Shown piece by piece: positions 44,381-53,318 of a DNA stretch of 64,000 nt. A model generated the notes under the pieces. The model made no database searches and was not told the origin of the DNA. It saw nothing but the letters and a program-made list of their open reading frames with translations. The translations under genes were made by a program, and so were the position numbers. This DNA is from Bacteroidota bacterium. GTDB taxonomy: Bacteria > Bacteroidota > Bacteroidia > Cytophagales > Cyclobacteriaceae. The stretch is from positions 186,001-250,000 of the forward strand of contig JAEYWY010000026.1 in NCBI GenBank assembly GCA_023428695.1. The letters run 5' to 3'. Each line of letters opens with the position of its first letter. Within the stretch, counting starts at the first letter, position 1.

Positions 44381-45667
44381 TTATAGTCTGGCCATCGTAT
44401 CCTGTCCTGAAAAGGATATCGCGTCGAGTCTTCCCATGATGTCTTTCTTTACCACTTCGAACGCTTCCATATTTTCTTTTCGAATGGGTTCAGACGGCGG
44501 AAGGTCAACCTTAAGCGCGTCTACCTGTACTCCATTCTTCCAGAACCGGTAACACAGGTGCGGACCAGTAGCCAGACCGGTACTTCCCACATAGCCAATC
44601 GTTTGACCCTGCCGAACGCGCGTGCCGGCGCGAACTCCGGAAGCGATGCGCGACATGTGAAGGTATTGTGTTGTATAGGTCGCGTTATGGCGAATTTTTA
44701 CGTAGTTACCATTATTCGATTTATACTGAGCTTCCTCAACGGTACCATCACCAACGGCACGGATAGGCGTTCCCGTGGGTGCGGCGAAGTCAGTTCCCAG
44801 GTGAGCCCGGTATACTTTACGAACGGGGTGGAATCGGTTTTGTGAATAGCGCGAACTGATACGCGTAAACTCGATCGGATAGCGCAAGAGTGCTTTGCGC
44901 AAACTCATACCATCGACATCGAAAAAGCTTACGCCATCCCCCTGATCATACGGAATCGCGTAGTACGGCTGTCCGAAATGTTCGAAATAAATCGCCGTGA
45001 TCTTGTTAATGCCTACATAATTCCCGTCGACCTGGTTTTCCTCATAGATCAGTTTGAACTTATCTCCCTTTTGCAGACGCTGAAAATCAACCTGCCATCC
45101 GAATATATCGACGAACTTGTTTGTAAGCTCATGGGAAATTCCCAGCTCCTCTATTGTCTCTGATAAGTTTGAAAGAATCTCGCCCGTAACGGTCTTTTCA
45201 ACGGTCACAACCTCACGCTGGTAAATGTTCACCGACAGGGAATCCTGCAGATTGAACACTACATAATCAATCGCGTTCGGTTCATATACAAGTGCGCGAG
45301 CCGTCTTTAAAGAATCCTGATCGCAGATTAATATGTACTTCTTGTCAGCAGCGATCTTTCTGACATCGAATACTTCTTTTGAAATCCGTGAGAGTTCGTG
45401 GATTTGTTTGAAGGATATATTGTGAGGACCAAGAATATCGGTAAGGCGTTGATTTCTTTTGATCCTGTCTTCAATCACAATCTGGTTGTCAACCACCAGA
45501 CCATAAAGTGTCGTTGGCTCCTTAACAGGCTCCTCAACAGTTGTCGTGTCCATTGATATGTTCTCTTGTTCATTTGACGCAATCCGCGGCAAGTAGAACA
45601 TGTTGAACAATACCACACCAGACGCGATTACGGCGAGTACGATTAGAGCAACAACGCTTTTTCTCAT
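44381..45667 (-). CDS. M23 family peptidoglycan metalloendopeptidase
   Basis: The 428-residue protein has one N-terminal membrane anchor (KSVVALIVLAVIASGVVLFN), a middle OapA/SH3-like region with the LTDILGPHNISFKQIHELSR motif, and the M23 domain with zinc ligands H289 and D293 in RAHLGTDFAAPTGTP, catalytic H337 in TTQYLHMSR, and H370 in GLATGPHLCYRFW. All key residues are present, so it should cleave peptidoglycan cross-links rather than act as an inactive regulator. Its long intergenic leader carries two promoter-like -7 boxes and inverted repeats. Confidence 0.94.
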   Translation of the reverse strand: MRKSVVALIVLAVIASGVVLFNMFYLPRIASNEQENISMDTTTVEEPVKEPTTLYGLVVDNQIVIEDRIKRNQRLTDILGPHNISFKQIHELSRISKEVFDVRKIAADKKYILICDQDSLKTARALVYEPNAIDYVVFNLQDSLSVNIYQREVVTVEKTVTGEILSNLSETIEELGISHELTNKFVDIFGWQVDFQRLQKGDKFKLIYEENQVDGNYVGINKITAIYFEHFGQPYYAIPYDQGDGVSFFDVDGMSLRKALLRYPIEFTRISSRYSQNRFHPVRKVYRAHLGTDFAAPTGTPIRAVGDGTVEEAQYKSNNGNYVKIRHNATYTTQYLHMSRIASGVRAGTRVRQGQTIGYVGSTGLATGPHLCYRFWKNGVQVDALKVDLPPSEPIRKENMEAFEVVKKDIMGRLDAISFSGQDTMARL

Positions 45668-45704
45668 GAGTGTCTACGCTTGAAAGGTTAAAAAATACAG
45701 GTTT

Positions 45705-45712
45705 CAAATATA
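45705..45712 (-). promoter_or_regulatory. -7 element proximal to the M23 gene
   Basis: The minus strand reads TATATTTG, matching TAnnTTTG, 38 bp before the ATG at 45667. No clear -33 element is placed at 19 bp. Confidence 0.45.
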
Positions 45713-45713
45713 G

Positions 45714-45747
45714 GTGCTTTGGCAAAAAATGCCGTCCATCAAAGCAC
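45714..45747. promoter_or_regulatory. inverted repeat between two promoter boxes of the M23 gene
   Basis: GTGCTTTG (45714-45721) and CAAAGCAC (45740-45747) are perfect inverted copies, enclosing a smaller hairpin GGCA-AAAAA-TGCC. It lies between the two -7 boxes and could be an operator or leader structure. Confidence 0.45.
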
Positions 45748-45752
45748 GTTTT

Positions 45753-45782
45753 CAAATATACTGCAAACCCCAGAAAATCAAA
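45753..45782 (-). promoter_or_regulatory. distal promoter of the M23 gene
   Basis: On the minus strand TTTG at 45782-45779 and TATATTTG at 45760-45753 are spaced by 18 bp. This is one base from the ideal Bacteroidota promoter. Confidence 0.55.
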
Positions 45783-45851
45783 ATACTGCAGCCCGCTAAC
45801 TAAGCAGAGGTTGAAGTAAGAATTTGCCCTGTTTGAACCGTTTGGTCCAGC

Positions 45852-45874
45852 GGTTTCGCGCATCGCGCGAAACC
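45852..45874. terminator. perfect GC-rich hairpin after dsbD
   Basis: GGTTTCGCGC (45852-45861) and GCGCGAAACC (45865-45874) pair over 10 bp with a 3-nt loop, ten bases beyond the dsbD stop. There is no T-run after it on the minus strand, so it may instead stabilise the transcript end. Confidence 0.5.
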
Positions 45875-45884
45875 ATGCATAGGC

Positions 45885-47996
45885 CTAATAGAGTTCTTCG
45901 AACTTCTGCTTACCGCGATCCAGGAAGTCAACAAATTTGGACGGGTCCCGGTCATACCCATAGGGAGACACGAGAACCCTTTCATCCTTCCCTACCAGCA
46001 CATAAAAGGGCTGTGCATTGTTGTTGAGATTCGTAATCTGCAAATCGGCATTCTGTTTTCCGATGGTCTTCTTGATCTTGCCGTCGGCAGCCGTATACCA
46101 TTCATTTTCAGGTAGTTCGGTCTTGTCGTCCACATAAAGGGCTACCATAACATAATCTTCCTGGAGGCGTTTCTGTACTTCGGGATCCGCCCAGACTACG
46201 GCTTCCATTTCCCGGCAATTCGTGCAACCATGACCGGTAAAGTCGATAAATAATGGTTTATTCTGGGCGCGCGCGCAGGCTATGGCCTGATCATAATCGA
46301 AATAGCCTTTCAACCCATGCGGCAGATGTAAAAGATCGCCGTATATGGGCTCATCGCACAAGTCCGTTGGCGAAGCACTTCGGGAGGCTCCGTAAAGGTC
46401 GAAATCGTGCGTATGCATCGGAGGAAGGTATCCGGCAAGGGCTTTGAGTGGCGCGCCCCACATCCCGGGGGTCAGATACACAGTGAACGTAAACATGACC
46501 ATGGCCAGAATTAGCCTGGGAATTGAAACCCTTGGATCCTCGATGTCTTTTCCCGTGTCACCGGGTAATCTGAAGAATTTCATCAGGTATGCGCCAATAA
46601 GGATCGAGACAACAATCCAGATGGCGATGTTGATTTCGCGATCCAGAATCCCCCAATGAAAGGCCTGATCTGCGATACTCAAAAACTTGAAAGCCAGGGC
46701 GATCTCTATAAAACCGAGTACAACTTTTACCGAATTCAGCCATCCCCCTGATTTTGGAAGTGAGCTCAGCCAGCGCGGAAAGATGGCGAATACCGTGAAC
46801 GGAATGGCAAACGCGAGCGCGAAGCCAAACATGCCGATAATGGGTTTCAGAAACTCACCACCAGCGGAACTTACGAGGATACTTCCAACGATTGGTCCTG
46901 TGCACGAGAATGAAACGAGCACGAGTGTGAATGCCATGAAGAATACTCCGATTAGTCCACCACGGTCGGCCTGACGGTCAACTTTCGTGACAAATGTACC
47001 AGGTAAGGTTATGTCGAATAAACCAAGAAAAGAAAGACCAAAAACGATGAACACCAAAAAGAAGATAATGTTAGGTAGCCATTCCGTTGAGAGGTGATTG
47101 GCGGTCTCAGGACCCATCAACGGCGCAAGTGCAGCCCCGATGAGTGTGTATATCACGATAATGGAAAGACCGTATAGTACTGCCTGCGAACGCGTTCTTC
47201 CCGGAGCGGTGAAATAACTCACAGTCATCGGAATCATTGGGAAAACGCATGGTGTCAACAAAGCCGCCAGCCCCGCGACGAATGCGAGGAGAAAGAATCC
47301 CCAGAAACTCTGCTGCTTTGTTTCTTCCTGTACGAGATCAGGATCGAGAATGGGTCCCTTGTTCTTTGCACCGATGGTGGACGCGGCATTGGATGTTGTG
47401 GCTGCATCCGTTTGAGTCGCGGCCGCACTGGTTGTGTCGGGCGGGACTGTAGTTACGGAAGCTTTGTCGTCTTGCTTCTCCTCGTTTTTGTGTTCAGTTG
47501 CCGGTGTTGTCTTTGTTGCCGCACCTGTAACATTGATCTCTGCAAAATACAGGTCGTCACCAATCTGGACACATTGACCGTCAATGTTCGAACACGCCTG
47601 GCCCGCAAATTCGCCAATAATCTGAAGCGGGCCTGGTTTGAGGACCTTTATGCGCTGGCGCAGCTGACCTTTCCCTTCGACGTATCGGACATCACAATCG
47701 AAATTTGCATCATGTTTACTTAAGTCTCCCACCGCCGTAAGTTTCCCTACAAGTTCAAAGGCATCATTTGCCTGAAGGTCGATTGTCAATGGAATCGGGC
47801 CGCAGTCCGGATCAAAACCGGTGGTATACATGTACCAGTTTTTGTTGATTGTGGCGTTGAACACAAGGTCGATTTCTTCGCCGGTCTTAACCGCATTCTT
47901 ACTCACCTCGGTGGTGATTGAAACCGGTTTCAGTATCTGCGCGGGCAGCTGTAGAGAGATCAGGAGAAAAAACGAGACAGAAAGAATTTTCCGCAT
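45885..47996 (-). CDS. dsbD: thiol:disulfide interchange protein DsbD
   Basis: The 703-residue protein has a signal peptide (MRKILSVSFFLLISLQLPAQ), an N-terminal periplasmic domain, a spacer rich in Thr/Ala/Asp (about 165-225), a central membrane block of eight helices with the DsbD cysteine motif LLTPCVFPMIPMTVSYFTAP and FSCTGPIVGS, and a C-terminal thioredoxin-like domain with CTNC (C591, C594) in FIDFTGHGCTNCREME. It takes electrons from cytoplasmic thioredoxin to reduce periplasmic disulfides. The N-terminal domain is of the DsbD_N type. No cytochrome c maturation gene is near. Confidence 0.93.
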   Translation of the reverse strand: MRKILSVSFFLLISLQLPAQILKPVSITTEVSKNAVKTGEEIDLVFNATINKNWYMYTTGFDPDCGPIPLTIDLQANDAFELVGKLTAVGDLSKHDANFDCDVRYVEGKGQLRQRIKVLKPGPLQIIGEFAGQACSNIDGQCVQIGDDLYFAEINVTGAATKTTPATEHKNEEKQDDKASVTTVPPDTTSAAATQTDAATTSNAASTIGAKNKGPILDPDLVQEETKQQSFWGFFLLAFVAGLAALLTPCVFPMIPMTVSYFTAPGRTRSQAVLYGLSIIVIYTLIGAALAPLMGPETANHLSTEWLPNIIFFLVFIVFGLSFLGLFDITLPGTFVTKVDRQADRGGLIGVFFMAFTLVLVSFSCTGPIVGSILVSSAGGEFLKPIIGMFGFALAFAIPFTVFAIFPRWLSSLPKSGGWLNSVKVVLGFIEIALAFKFLSIADQAFHWGILDREINIAIWIVVSILIGAYLMKFFRLPGDTGKDIEDPRVSIPRLILAMVMFTFTVYLTPGMWGAPLKALAGYLPPMHTHDFDLYGASRSASPTDLCDEPIYGDLLHLPHGLKGYFDYDQAIACARAQNKPLFIDFTGHGCTNCREMEAVVWADPEVQKRLQEDYVMVALYVDDKTELPENEWYTAADGKIKKTIGKQNADLQITNLNNNAQPFYVLVGKDERVLVSPYGYDRDPSKFVDFLDRGKQKFEELY

Positions 47997-48030
47997 TACT
48001 GATAATTGGGTTCTAAAGTAAGCAATCGTT

Positions 48031-48038
48031 CAAATCTA
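48031..48038 (-). promoter_or_regulatory. possible -7 element of dsbD
   Basis: The minus strand reads TAGATTTG, matching TAnnTTTG, 35 bp before the dsbD ATG. A TTG lies 22 bp upstream, longer than the ideal spacing. Confidence 0.4.
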
Positions 48039-48135
48039 TAAACCTAACGGAATGTTAAAACAACATTCGCCGGATAGCAAGAAGTTCTGCACCAGCTAAA
48101 AATGCCGACAGGTCCCGTCAAAAGTGGGCCAAGGC

Positions 48136-49368
48136 CTAAAAATCAATCAAAATCTGATGATTTAACAGGTCTTCGAACCGCTCCCGCTCGCGAATAAGGT
48201 GTGCTTTTCCATTCAACACAAGGACTTCGGCCGGTTTGAGCCGCGAATTGTAGTTGGACGACATCGAAAAACAATATGCTCCTGCATTTCGCATGGCAAG
48301 GATATCACCTTCGCGAACTTCCGTAAGAAGACGGTCCGCCCCGAATGTGTCCGTTTCGCAGATATATCCTACCACCGTGTACCTCCTTTCAGCGCCGCCT
48401 GGATTCGACACATTAACGATGTGGTGATACGCGTCGTACATCATAGGCCGGATAAGATGGTTCAAACCGGAATTCACGCCAACAAAAGTTGTCGAGCCGG
48501 TTTGTTTGACGACGTTGGTTTCAACCAGGAACGAACCTGACTCGCTCACCACAAACTTTCCAGGTTCGATCCAAAGTTCAAGGTCGCGTCCTTTTGATTC
48601 ACAGTACGCGTTAAACGCCGCACTGAGTTTGGTGCCGAGTTGTTCAATGTCGGTGACCTTGTCGCCGTCTTTATATGCCACCTTAAATCCGCTGCCGAAG
48701 TCCAGGAATTTCAGAGACTCAAAATGTTCGCTTGCGCGGAACAATACGTCAGCCATTTGAAGGAATACATCTGCGTCTGTAATGTCCGAGCCCGTGTGAA
48801 TATGAAGGCCGCGTACCGGAATGGAATACGTCCTTACAACATCGAGTATCTGATCAAGCTGGTCTATCGATATTCCAAACTTTGAATTGATATGACCGGT
48901 CGAGATCTTAAGGTTCCCACCGGCGAGGATGTGGGGATTGATACGAATACCACATCCGTAAGTGGCGCCGTACTTCTCGCCAAACTTTTTCAGTGTTGAC
49001 AGATTATCGATGTTCACAGAATAACCTGACGACACGGCTTGCTCTATTTCGCTGAAATGAACACCACTGGGCGTAAATGTTATTTCCGCGGGAGTAAAGC
49101 CCGCCTTTATTGCAAGCGCAGCTTCCTGGAGGGAGACAACTTCAATTTCTGCTCCTGCTGTTCTGATGAGTTTAAGAATGGAAATATTCGTAAGAGCCTT
49201 TGCTGCATACTTGATACGCACACGTGTACTGCCAAAGGCGTTTCGAAGGCGATTGATCTGGCCGGTAATCTTCGCTCCGTCGTAAACGAACAGGGGTGTA
49301 CCGAATTCTGCGGCGAGGTCAGTCGCCGCAATTCCCTGAATAGTATAGACTCCGTTAATGTATTCCAT
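48136..49368 (-). CDS. lysA: diaminopimelate decarboxylase
   Basis: The 410-residue protein from the ATG at 49368 is a fold-III PLP enzyme: K57 in RIKYAAKALTN binds PLP, VRGLHIHTGSDI and the glycine-rich KFLDFGSGFKV bind its phosphate, WIEPGKFVV is the conserved loop, and YICETDTFGADRLL holds the active-site cysteine of the other subunit. It makes L-lysine from meso-diaminopimelate. Length is normal. A leftward-facing -7 box is just upstream. asd, earlier in the pathway, is elsewhere in the window. Confidence 0.96.
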   Translation of the reverse strand: MEYINGVYTIQGIAATDLAAEFGTPLFVYDGAKITGQINRLRNAFGSTRVRIKYAAKALTNISILKLIRTAGAEIEVVSLQEAALAIKAGFTPAEITFTPSGVHFSEIEQAVSSGYSVNIDNLSTLKKFGEKYGATYGCGIRINPHILAGGNLKISTGHINSKFGISIDQLDQILDVVRTYSIPVRGLHIHTGSDITDADVFLQMADVLFRASEHFESLKFLDFGSGFKVAYKDGDKVTDIEQLGTKLSAAFNAYCESKGRDLELWIEPGKFVVSESGSFLVETNVVKQTGSTTFVGVNSGLNHLIRPMMYDAYHHIVNVSNPGGAERRYTVVGYICETDTFGADRLLTEVREGDILAMRNAGAYCFSMSSNYNSRLKPAEVLVLNGKAHLIRERERFEDLLNHQILIDF

Positions 49369-49384
49369 GTTTAAAAACAAGCGC

Positions 49385-49392
49385 CAAATATA
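49385..49392 (-). promoter_or_regulatory. -7 element of lysA
   Basis: The minus strand reads TATATTTG, a match to TAnnTTTG, 17 bp before the ATG. The leader would be only about 10 nt; the -33 element is not evident. Confidence 0.5.
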
Positions 49393-49462
49393 GTGGATTA
49401 GCGCGTGCCTCCGGTGTCGAAAGCCGGATTTTCAATATTTCCAAAGGTGGTACGAAACAGTC

Positions 49463-50122
49463 CTAACTGAAAAGGTTGTTCAGCTCAAGGTCAACCCGGT
49501 TAACAACGTAGGAGAAGTCCTCGATGTTGGCTACGAAGTCGAGATCGTTAACGTCAATGATCAGCAGTTTTCCATCTCGGTAATCTCCGATCCATTCTTC
49601 GTAATGCTGATTCAGGTTCTTGAGATACTCAAGACTGATGGAGTACTCGTAGTCGCGCCCGCGTTTTTCAATCTGACGAACCAGTTTCGGAATGTCCGCT
49701 TTCAGGTAGATCAGCAAGTCCGGTGGACGCACAAAGTTTATCATCGAATTAAAAAGGTCGAGGTAACTCTGGTAGTCCCGGTCCGAGATAAAGCCACTCC
49801 GGTGGAGATTGGCGGCAAAGATGTACGCGTCTTCGTAGATGGTCCGGTCCTGAATTGTAGTCCTTTCGCTTCCGCGGATTTGATGAACCTGCTTGAATCG
49901 TGTATTGAGAAAATATATCTGAACATGATAAGACCAACGTTTCATGTCCTGGTAAAAGTCGCGCAGATATGGATTGTCGTCCACTGATTCGAACAAGGGT
50001 TGCCAACCATAATGTTTGGCAAGCTTTGCGGTAAGTGTTGTCTTACCGGAACCGATGTTTCCGCAGACCGCGATATGCTGAGGTTTATTCACTAGACTAA
50101 AAATTTCAATGTTCAGGCTCAA
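49463..50122 (-). CDS. deoxynucleoside kinase (deoxyadenosine/deoxycytidine kinase-like)
   Basis: The 219-residue protein has the P-loop GNIGSGKTT at residues 21-29, LFESVDDNPYLRDFYQDM, the family DRTIYEDAYIFA (the DRS-like catalytic glutamate/arginine motif), and PDLLIYLKADIPKLVRQIEKRGRDYE with the lid. It should phosphorylate a deoxynucleoside with ATP in nucleotide salvage. Its ATG lies 17 bp inside the end of the preceding propeller gene, so the three genes corA, propeller and kinase form one overlapping unit. Confidence 0.92.
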   Translation of the reverse strand: MSLNIEIFSLVNKPQHIAVCGNIGSGKTTLTAKLAKHYGWQPLFESVDDNPYLRDFYQDMKRWSYHVQIYFLNTRFKQVHQIRGSERTTIQDRTIYEDAYIFAANLHRSGFISDRDYQSYLDLFNSMINFVRPPDLLIYLKADIPKLVRQIEKRGRDYEYSISLEYLKNLNQHYEEWIGDYRDGKLLIIDVNDLDFVANIEDFSYVVNRVDLELNNLFS

Positions 50123-50948
50123 TCAACAGGGCGAGCTTGTCCTGGTATGGATTGAATTCCATGTAGAGGACATTGCCAGTCACGTTACCATTCGGAAGTT
50201 CACGCCATTCGTTGCGCTTTCGTTCAAATAGAAGTAGTTTATTATCAGTGACCGAGAGCGGCGCGCCGTCGCGCGTAAGCGTAAAAACCTCCGTTTCTGG
50301 AAGTGACTCCGCAAGTATTTTTATTGATCCGTCGGTGCGAACAGTTTTGATGCTCCATGAGTCCACGGAAAGTTTATGGATAAAGGCGAATGAGCCCTCA
50401 TCAGCAGCTTTGGCCAACGACCCGGCTACATGCTGCGAGACAGGTGTGCTGCGCTGTGGACGAAGTGTCATCAGCTCGAGCGTGTTCGGCTTGCCCTCAC
50501 GGATGATGAAAATGTTGTTGTCATCAAGCCACATGAAGTTCGATGTCGACACGGGTAACTCCGTTGTCTTGACGTTCCCTCCGTCAGTTGGTATCTGCAA
50601 AAGGGTTGAACGTGAGTCGGCGCGCACGAGGCATGAAATGGATTTCCCGCCCGGATGTATGCGAATTGCAGAGGGCGTGCCTGACCCATGGTGAACAGGT
50701 TTCTGCTCACGCGTCTCGTAATTGACGGCCACAATTTCGAAACCAGCCTGCTCCTGTCTGGCGTAGTAAACTATCGGCTGCGTCAGATCAAACGCGGGGC
50801 TGCTGTTGGCGAGCGCGATGCTGTCCGCGACAAATATGGTATCCGTTGCGCTGAGCGGAAAATCACGAATTATCAGTCGGCGGTCCTGTGCCGATGCATC
50901 GATAGCAGTAACGCACGCGATAAGTGGCAGCCATGCGAGCCGCATCAT
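50106..50948 (-). CDS. hypothetical exported beta-propeller-like protein
   Basis: The ATG at 50948 overlaps the corA stop as ATGA and gives a signal peptide (MMRLAWLPLIACVTAIDASAQ), so it was chosen over longer starts. The 280-residue protein has short repeated strands of propeller type (IRIHPGGKSISCLVRADSRST, FMWLDDNNIFIIREGKPNTL), resembling PD40/TolB-like proteins but without clear blades. I do not recognise a named family. It sits between corA and the deoxynucleoside kinase with overlaps on both sides. Confidence 0.7.
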   Translation of the reverse strand: MMRLAWLPLIACVTAIDASAQDRRLIIRDFPLSATDTIFVADSIALANSSPAFDLTQPIVYYARQEQAGFEIVAVNYETREQKPVHHGSGTPSAIRIHPGGKSISCLVRADSRSTLLQIPTDGGNVKTTELPVSTSNFMWLDDNNIFIIREGKPNTLELMTLRPQRSTPVSQHVAGSLAKAADEGSFAFIHKLSVDSWSIKTVRTDGSIKILAESLPETEVFTLTRDGAPLSVTDNKLLLFERKRNEWRELPNGNVTGNVLYMEFNPYQDKLALLIEPEH

Positions 50949-51910
50949 AACCATTTCTTTCGCCGGAAATACCACAGGAATGTCAGCGATGAAAGGATCA
51001 TCAGCGCCACGGCAAAGGGATAGCCAAAAGGCCACCTGAGTTCCGGCATGAATGTGAAGTTCATGCCATAGACAGATGCAATGAGCGTCGGCGGCGCGAA
51101 AACAACCGTCACAACCGTAAAGATTTTTATGACGGTGTTCTGCTCGATGTTTACAAGACCGAGGAATGTATTTTGCAGATATTCCAGTCGTTCGGCGCTG
51201 AACTGCGAGTGCTGGAGCAGGGAACCAATGTCGTTCAAAATAATCTTAAACCGCTCATTCTCGAGTCGGTTAAACTCCTGGATGCGAATCAACGAACTCA
51301 CTACGCGTTGCTTTTCTGTGATGGTCTGATGCAACAGCATTGTATTTTCCTGAAGTTGAGCGATGCCAAGCAGCAAGTCTTCATTCAGGGACTTCCGCGC
51401 AATCAGCTCCTTACTGATCACGTTTACCTTCCGGTTGATACCTTCAATAAGATCCGCATCGCTGTCAATACGTGTTTCAAGGATCGTAAGGAAAATGTTG
51501 AGTCCTGACTGGCGATTATCAAAAGTTGCTGTCGACCCGGCAGTCTTTAGCTTACGAACCGACTCGGCGAAAATCTTCAGGTCGCTCTGGCGATAGGTAA
51601 ACAGCATGTTCTCTTTCAAAATGAACGTAACGTTCTGGACGTTCATTTCTCCGGACTCAATTCCGATAAACCCAAGGTTGATCTCAACAGTTTCGTCAGT
51701 TTCAAAAAAACGGGAACTGCTTTCGATTTCCTGAACCTCCTGCGACGTAAAGAATTCTATTTTGTAGTTCTTTTCTACGAATTCGCGCTCCTGTTGCGAT
51801 GGTGATTGGAGATCAATCCACTGGATATTGGGAATACCCATGACTTCATTCAAAGCAGGCCCTTTGTGCTGCTGAAGTCTGTTGCCCTGTATGGTGTAAA
51901 CCCGAATCAT
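50945..51910 (-). CDS. corA: CorA-family magnesium/cobalt transporter
   Basis: The 321-residue protein has the long helical cytoplasmic domain of CorA, the first membrane helix ending in the selectivity signature YGMNFTF (GMN at residues 282-284), and a second helix FAVALMILSSLTFLWYF with the basic end RRKKWL. It forms a pentameric inner-membrane channel for Mg2+. The ATG at 51910 was chosen since the residues before it have no match. It heads the corA/propeller/kinase unit. Confidence 0.95.
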   Translation of the reverse strand: MIRVYTIQGNRLQQHKGPALNEVMGIPNIQWIDLQSPSQQEREFVEKNYKIEFFTSQEVQEIESSSRFFETDETVEINLGFIGIESGEMNVQNVTFILKENMLFTYRQSDLKIFAESVRKLKTAGSTATFDNRQSGLNIFLTILETRIDSDADLIEGINRKVNVISKELIARKSLNEDLLLGIAQLQENTMLLHQTITEKQRVVSSLIRIQEFNRLENERFKIILNDIGSLLQHSQFSAERLEYLQNTFLGLVNIEQNTVIKIFTVVTVVFAPPTLIASVYGMNFTFMPELRWPFGYPFAVALMILSSLTFLWYFRRKKWL

Positions 51911-52070
51911 CCTGCAGTTTTTCGGCCTGCAATTTAAAAGCATAAATCAAAATACCAGCAGGACGGAGCGGAAGTTCAGGAACATGTCGATGTATGTCAT
52001 CCTGCCGAAGTGATCGCCGGAACATAATTTTTTTTGCCTAATTTCGTTCCCGGAAAAACGCCACCACCTT

Positions 52071-52904
52071 ATGCGGCACTATATCCTATTTTTCGGCGGA
52101 CTGCTCCTTGCCTTCGGCGCTTTCGGTCAGGAGACTGAAACGCCCCAGGACGCTGAGCCTCAGGACCAGCAATTTGCGGTCGACACACCGGTCAATCTCG
52201 ACTTCGGTCAGGAGGAGGAGGTCGAACAACCCAAGAAAAAGAAAGTAAAAAAGAAGGTATTCTACGGAATCAAAACAAAAAAGGGGTTCACACGAAAAGG
52301 ATACGGCAATCGCGTCACTTATGAAACTTTCTATTATTTGAAGAAACCTGAGAAGCCCCAGGGTTTTGTCCGTGACATTTATTGGTACGATTTCACGCGG
52401 AAGGAAATTCGCGTGACGCAGAAGTTCGACCCAAACAAGGGAGTTCTCCTGCATGGGCCTTATGAGAGACGCCAGGGCGAGATCGTTCTGGAAAAAGGAA
52501 TTTTTTTTAAAGGAACAAAACACGGCCGTTGGCTGAAGTACGGCAGAGATAGTGTGCTTCTCGACAAAGAGAAATACTTCCGGGGTTGGCCAAAGGAGTC
52601 GCTTGTTTCATACTACGACCCCGTCGAACGGAAGAAGATGAAGGAAATGCTTCCGATTGAATACGGCGAAAAGGAAGGCTACTATTACTTTTTCCACGAA
52701 AACGGAATGCTGGCCGTACAGGGCGAATACCATTGGAATCAACGCGTGGGCGACTGGATTGAATATTACCCGAATGGCAGGCGCAAAAAAATCGTTACGT
52801 ATCCGAAAGAAGCATTTGACAAGAGCGTGAGGCCGTACGTCAAGGCTGAGTGGAACGAAAACGGCAAGGAAATTTACCGGAACAACAAAATGGCCCGACG
52901 GTGA
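52071..52904 (+). CDS. exported MORN-repeat-like protein
   Basis: The 277-residue protein has a signal peptide (MRHYILFFGGLLLAFGAFGQ), an acidic then lysine-rich linker (EEEVEQPKKKKVKKKVFYG), and MORN-type repeats, such as HGPYERRQGEIVLEKGIFFKG, then KHGRWLKYGRD, YFFHENGMLAVQGEYHWN and VGDWIEYYPNGRRKKIVTY. MORN_2 repeats occur in Bacteroidota proteins of unknown function. The protein probably stays in the periplasm or outer membrane. It converges with yraN, whose stop is 4 bp away. Confidence 0.82.
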   Translation: MRHYILFFGGLLLAFGAFGQETETPQDAEPQDQQFAVDTPVNLDFGQEEEVEQPKKKKVKKKVFYGIKTKKGFTRKGYGNRVTYETFYYLKKPEKPQGFVRDIYWYDFTRKEIRVTQKFDPNKGVLLHGPYERRQGEIVLEKGIFFKGTKHGRWLKYGRDSVLLDKEKYFRGWPKESLVSYYDPVERKKMKEMLPIEYGEKEGYYYFFHENGMLAVQGEYHWNQRVGDWIEYYPNGRRKKIVTYPKEAFDKSVRPYVKAEWNENGKEIYRNNKMARR

Positions 52905-52907
52905 CCG

Positions 52908-53258
52908 TTAGTTAATAGCGTCTTCGAAGTGGTCGATTTCAGGAGCTTCTCCCGGTTTTACAGAGACAACGTCGAAGCGAATGTTGCCTTCCCAGTTGGT
53001 TGAATAAATCCACTCTTCGGCTGCATCAAAAATTCTTCCGGCCTGCTGTGTCAGGACGAAGTCTTCGGGTTCACCATAATCCGATGAGTTGCGGGTTTTG
53101 ACTTCCACAAATAACACCCAGTTGTCCTTTCTAACGATAAGGTCGATTTCCGCTTTTCCGTGGCGGAAATTACGGGCGAGAATTTCGTATCCCTTTTCTT
53201 TCAGGTAACGTGCGGCGAGGTTTTCGCCAATGTTTCCGGTTTTGATTTGATCGCTCAC
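52908..53258 (-). CDS. YraN/UPF0102 family protein
   Basis: The 116-residue protein is a clear member: GENLAARYLKEKGYEILARNFRHGKAEIDLIVRKDNWVLFVEVKTR contains the E-x-D-x(n)-EVK core of a restriction-endonuclease-like fold (D/E and EVK residues). The rest (GEPEDFVLTQQAGRIFDAAEEWI) is normal. A nuclease is predicted, with links to Holliday junction processing suspected from structure, but no proven activity. It diverges from the phosphosugar isomerase gene. Confidence 0.93.
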   Translation of the reverse strand: MSDQIKTGNIGENLAARYLKEKGYEILARNFRHGKAEIDLIVRKDNWVLFVEVKTRNSSDYGEPEDFVLTQQAGRIFDAAEEWIYSTNWEGNIRFDVVSVKPGEAPEIDHFEDAIN

Positions 53259-53292
53259 AACGGTTTCAATTTTATCGGTCGCAATTATCTCC

Positions 53293-53300
53293 TACATTTG
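53293..53300 (+). promoter_or_regulatory. promoter element of the isomerase/lipB operon
   Basis: TACATTTG matches TAnnTTTG and lies 19 bp before the ATG at 53319. The -33 region at 53270-53273 reads TTTT, close to TTTG, at the proper 19-bp spacing. Confidence 0.5.
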
Positions 53301-53318
53301 AAATTGAATTTACGATTT

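Noticed and set aside
53160..53318. N-terminal extension of the phosphosugar isomerase
   Set aside because: The added residues overlap the divergent yraN gene and are not part of the enzyme family; the ATG at 53319 fits the promoter.
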